This document shows positions 13,327 through 13,449 of a stretch of 13,449 bases of DNA, piece by piece. The DNA is from a bacterium (GTDB taxonomy: Bacteria > Hydrogenedentota > Hydrogenedentia > Hydrogenedentiales > SLHB01). A model generated the notes under the pieces. It saw nothing but the letters and a program-made list of their open reading frames with translations. It was not told the DNA's origin and did not search any database. The first letter of the stretch is position 1. Every line of letters begins with the position of its first letter. Location of the stretch: assembly GCA_024231375.1 (NCBI GenBank), contig JAAEQP010001683.1, forward strand, positions 1-13,449. Direction: 5' to 3'. Both the position numbers and the translations under genes were made by a program.

Positions 13327-13449
13327 CCGGGGCACGCGTTCCGCACCCAGGGGAATAACACGAAGGCCACCCGGGGAGAGGCGTCATCACATTTGGGTCC
13401 TCATCGGTGCGCCGCGCGTCACTACCCGTCACCTGCAGGGGGCGCGCCG
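13327..13449. other. Intergenic sequence at the right edge, no feature recognised
   Basis: This stretch upstream of the hydrolase promoter shows no convincing coding frame, RNA gene or strong repeat. It has a short direct repeat of CGTCAC near 13418-13436 and ends in GC-rich sequence at the window edge. Confidence 0.5.

Noticed and set aside
1..13449. Search for a defence system, phage genes, CRISPR array, tRNA or rRNA
   Set aside because: No cas-like, restriction, toxin-antitoxin, integrase or transposase proteins, no regularly spaced repeats and no tRNA-like cloverleaf were seen on either strand.

Overview
The window is about 62-65% G+C by eye, densely coded, and uses ATG/GTG starts with purine-rich ribosome binding sites. 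Gene content (a GH10 xylanase, secreted Ig/PKD-like protein, ECF sigma/anti-sigma pair, Mrp with a C-terminal DUF971 domain, ABC-2 permease, soluble PAS/GAF histidine kinase, and a secreted TIM-barrel hydrolase next to a URO-D/MtaA-like protein) suggests an uncultured Gram-negative polysaccharide degrader. The PVC superphylum (Planctomycetes, Lentisphaerae and relatives) or Candidatus Hydrogenedentota would fit, but this is inferred from gene content and no marker gene is present. I see no rRNA, tRNA, CRISPR array, transposase or phage gene.

Region 1 (1-2335, + strand): the 3' part of a GH10 endoxylanase gene, a secreted protein with duplicated Ig/PKD-like modules, and a small nitroreductase-family flavoprotein. 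Region 2 (2336-4698, + strand): a putative ECF-type promoter with a palindrome in its spacer, an ECF sigma factor gene, and 4 nt downstream a single-pass membrane anti-sigma factor with a zinc-less sigma-binding domain and a very long exported linker. Region 3 (4695-4824): an imperfect palindrome of 130 bp that fills the gap between the converging anti-sigma and mrp genes. Region 4 (4825-6606, - strand): a small zinc-ribbon protein gene followed by mrp, each with a recognisable promoter. Region 5 (6752-8356, + strand): a two-module ABC-2 permease with no ATPase gene in view. Region 6 (8400-13323, - strand): a secreted TIM-barrel hydrolase, a URO-D/MtaA-like protein and a PAS-GAF-GAF histidine kinase, all in the same direction. 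The first two look like one operon; the kinase may be separate.

How the parts may work together (inference): the two ends of the window concern carbohydrate breakdown outside the cytoplasm. The sigma/anti-sigma pair and the orphan kinase are signalling modules whose outputs are not in the window. Mrp is a housekeeping Fe-S carrier. No complete new defence or mobile system is visible. The most unusual points are the gap-filling palindrome, the zinc-less anti-sigma factor with its long linker, the two-module permease that may be expressed leaderless, and the pairing of a glycosidase with a methyltransferase-like protein. There is no gene-free stretch longer than 300 bases.
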